DNA of 64,000 bases. Source: Falsiphaeobacter marinintestinus. Its GTDB lineage: Bacteria > Pseudomonadota > Alphaproteobacteria > Rhodobacterales > Rhodobacteraceae. Below, one piece after another: positions 63,685-64,000 of this stretch. Position numbers and translations under genes: made by a program. The notes below the pieces were generated by a model that saw only the letters and a list, made by a program, of their open reading frames with translations, was not told where the DNA came from and did not search any database. The DNA lies in contig NZ_VOGO01000002.1 in NCBI RefSeq assembly GCF_007923355.1, forward strand, positions 186,001-250,000, read 5' to 3'. Positions within the stretch are counted from its first letter, which is position 1, and the number at the start of each line of letters is the position of its first letter.

Positions 63685-64000
63685 TGTCTGCCCCACTGCC
63701 CCTTAGGCTGACCGTCATAAAGGATGCGCTGCGGGCATGGCAAATTGTATGTTTCTGTGGATAGCCTGTGCATGGCCTGCAACCCCTTCATATTGACGCA
63801 CCGGGATACCTTACGTCAACATTTAGCGTGTTTTGCGACGCAGCAGGGTCGCGACGTCAGGTCCAACACTGTGTTTTGCAACAAGTTCAAAGGCCTGTCA
63901 GCGGTTCGGGCCCAAGTCGAGAAAACCCACTCAACGAAGCGCTTTGGTCTTGGGCCGCCCCGATGTAGCATGATGGCAAAAGACCCTGCAGCATGACGAG
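63685..64000. other. Gap after dnaB: candidate promoter and one DnaA-box-like site
   Basis: About 316 bp without a convincing gene; plus-strand frames here (e.g. 63724-63996) have no ribosome site and odd composition. On the minus strand TTGCCA (63743-63738) is 17 nt from TTATGA (63720-63715), a plausible dnaB promoter. TGTGGATAG at 63756-63764 matches 8 of 9 bases of a DnaA box, but it is single. Confidence 0.4.

Noticed and set aside
63756-63764. Replication origin suggested by a DnaA-box-like site next to dnaB
   Set aside because: Only one 8/9 match and no AT-rich unwinding element or dnaA/dnaN gene.
63724-63996. Plus-strand frame after dnaB
   Set aside because: No ribosome site, no family resemblance, and overlaps the likely dnaB promoter.
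1-64000. CRISPR array, prophage, insertion sequence, tRNA or rRNA
   Set aside because: No regularly spaced identical repeats, transposase, integrase, terminal repeats or RNA gene signature was seen; the 27-bp repeat is coding and in register.

Overview
This is about 64 kb of GC-rich chromosome from an alphaproteobacterium, almost certainly a member of the Rhodobacteraceae (Roseobacter group). The signs are a nuo operon interrupted by extra small genes, followed by birA-coaX-rnj; a liu/MCC leucine-degradation cluster; a Hint-domain protein; YafY/WYL and CarF-type genes; and a recurring intergenic element with the core GTATTTGGAACAAGAAAG. No tRNA, rRNA, insertion sequence, prophage or CRISPR array was recognised. 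The window reads as core chromosome, with novelty confined to cargo genes, protein tails and regulatory sites. || Layout: 1-5.2 kb holds leucine/isovalerate catabolism (methylcrotonyl-CoA carboxylase beta, cut by the window edge, and alpha; HMG-CoA lyase; methylglutaconyl-CoA hydratase). 5.4-26.5 kb is one plus-strand complex I operon with all 14 nuo genes in order A-N. Twelve further reading frames are embedded in it: a 57-aa membrane peptide, a sulfotransferase-like protein with an Arg/Glu/Gly repeat tail, a 55-aa CxxC protein, a 140-aa membrane protein that shares a 23-residue motif with the extended tail of NuoE, an 81-aa membrane protein, a DUF3291-like protein, a methyltransferase, a carboxymuconolactone decarboxylase-like protein and four exported or lipid-anchored proteins. 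The operon ends at a strong terminator at 26501-26531 and is followed by birA, coaX and RNase J. || 29.8-36.9 kb: a BesD-family Fe/2OG enzyme with an HxD triad, a DEAD-box helicase with a Ser/Lys tail, two tandem glycosyltransferases translationally coupled to prfC, and a Hint-domain protein. 37-42.5 kb: an atypical SDR, an AlkD-like repair protein, an orphan ABC ATPase, a GNAT protein, and an ABM-YafY operon with a perfect palindromic operator. 42.6-48.7 kb: tatABC, two c-type cytochromes, a TauD-like dioxygenase, a sugar-nucleotide-type epimerase, a DUF815 AAA ATPase and a small secreted protein. || 48.7-56.7 kb: the minus-strand stationary-phase and repair set nlpD-pcm-surE, then an SDR, a PilP-like protein, purF, cvpA, radA and a PqiA-like membrane protein with no ordinary start codon. 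56.9-58.3 kb: a CarF-type plasmalogen desaturase divergent from a TetR regulator. 58.3-63.7 kb: mlaF-mlaE, alr, an NTF2-like protein, a DUF1194 von Willebrand protein and dnaB. The last ~316 bp carry no convincing gene. || The best leads for something undescribed are the complex I cargo, above all the motif shared by NuoE and its downstream neighbour; the repeat-tailed sulfotransferase; the hairpin-plus-spacer intergenic element; and two genes that appear to start at CTG and ATC.
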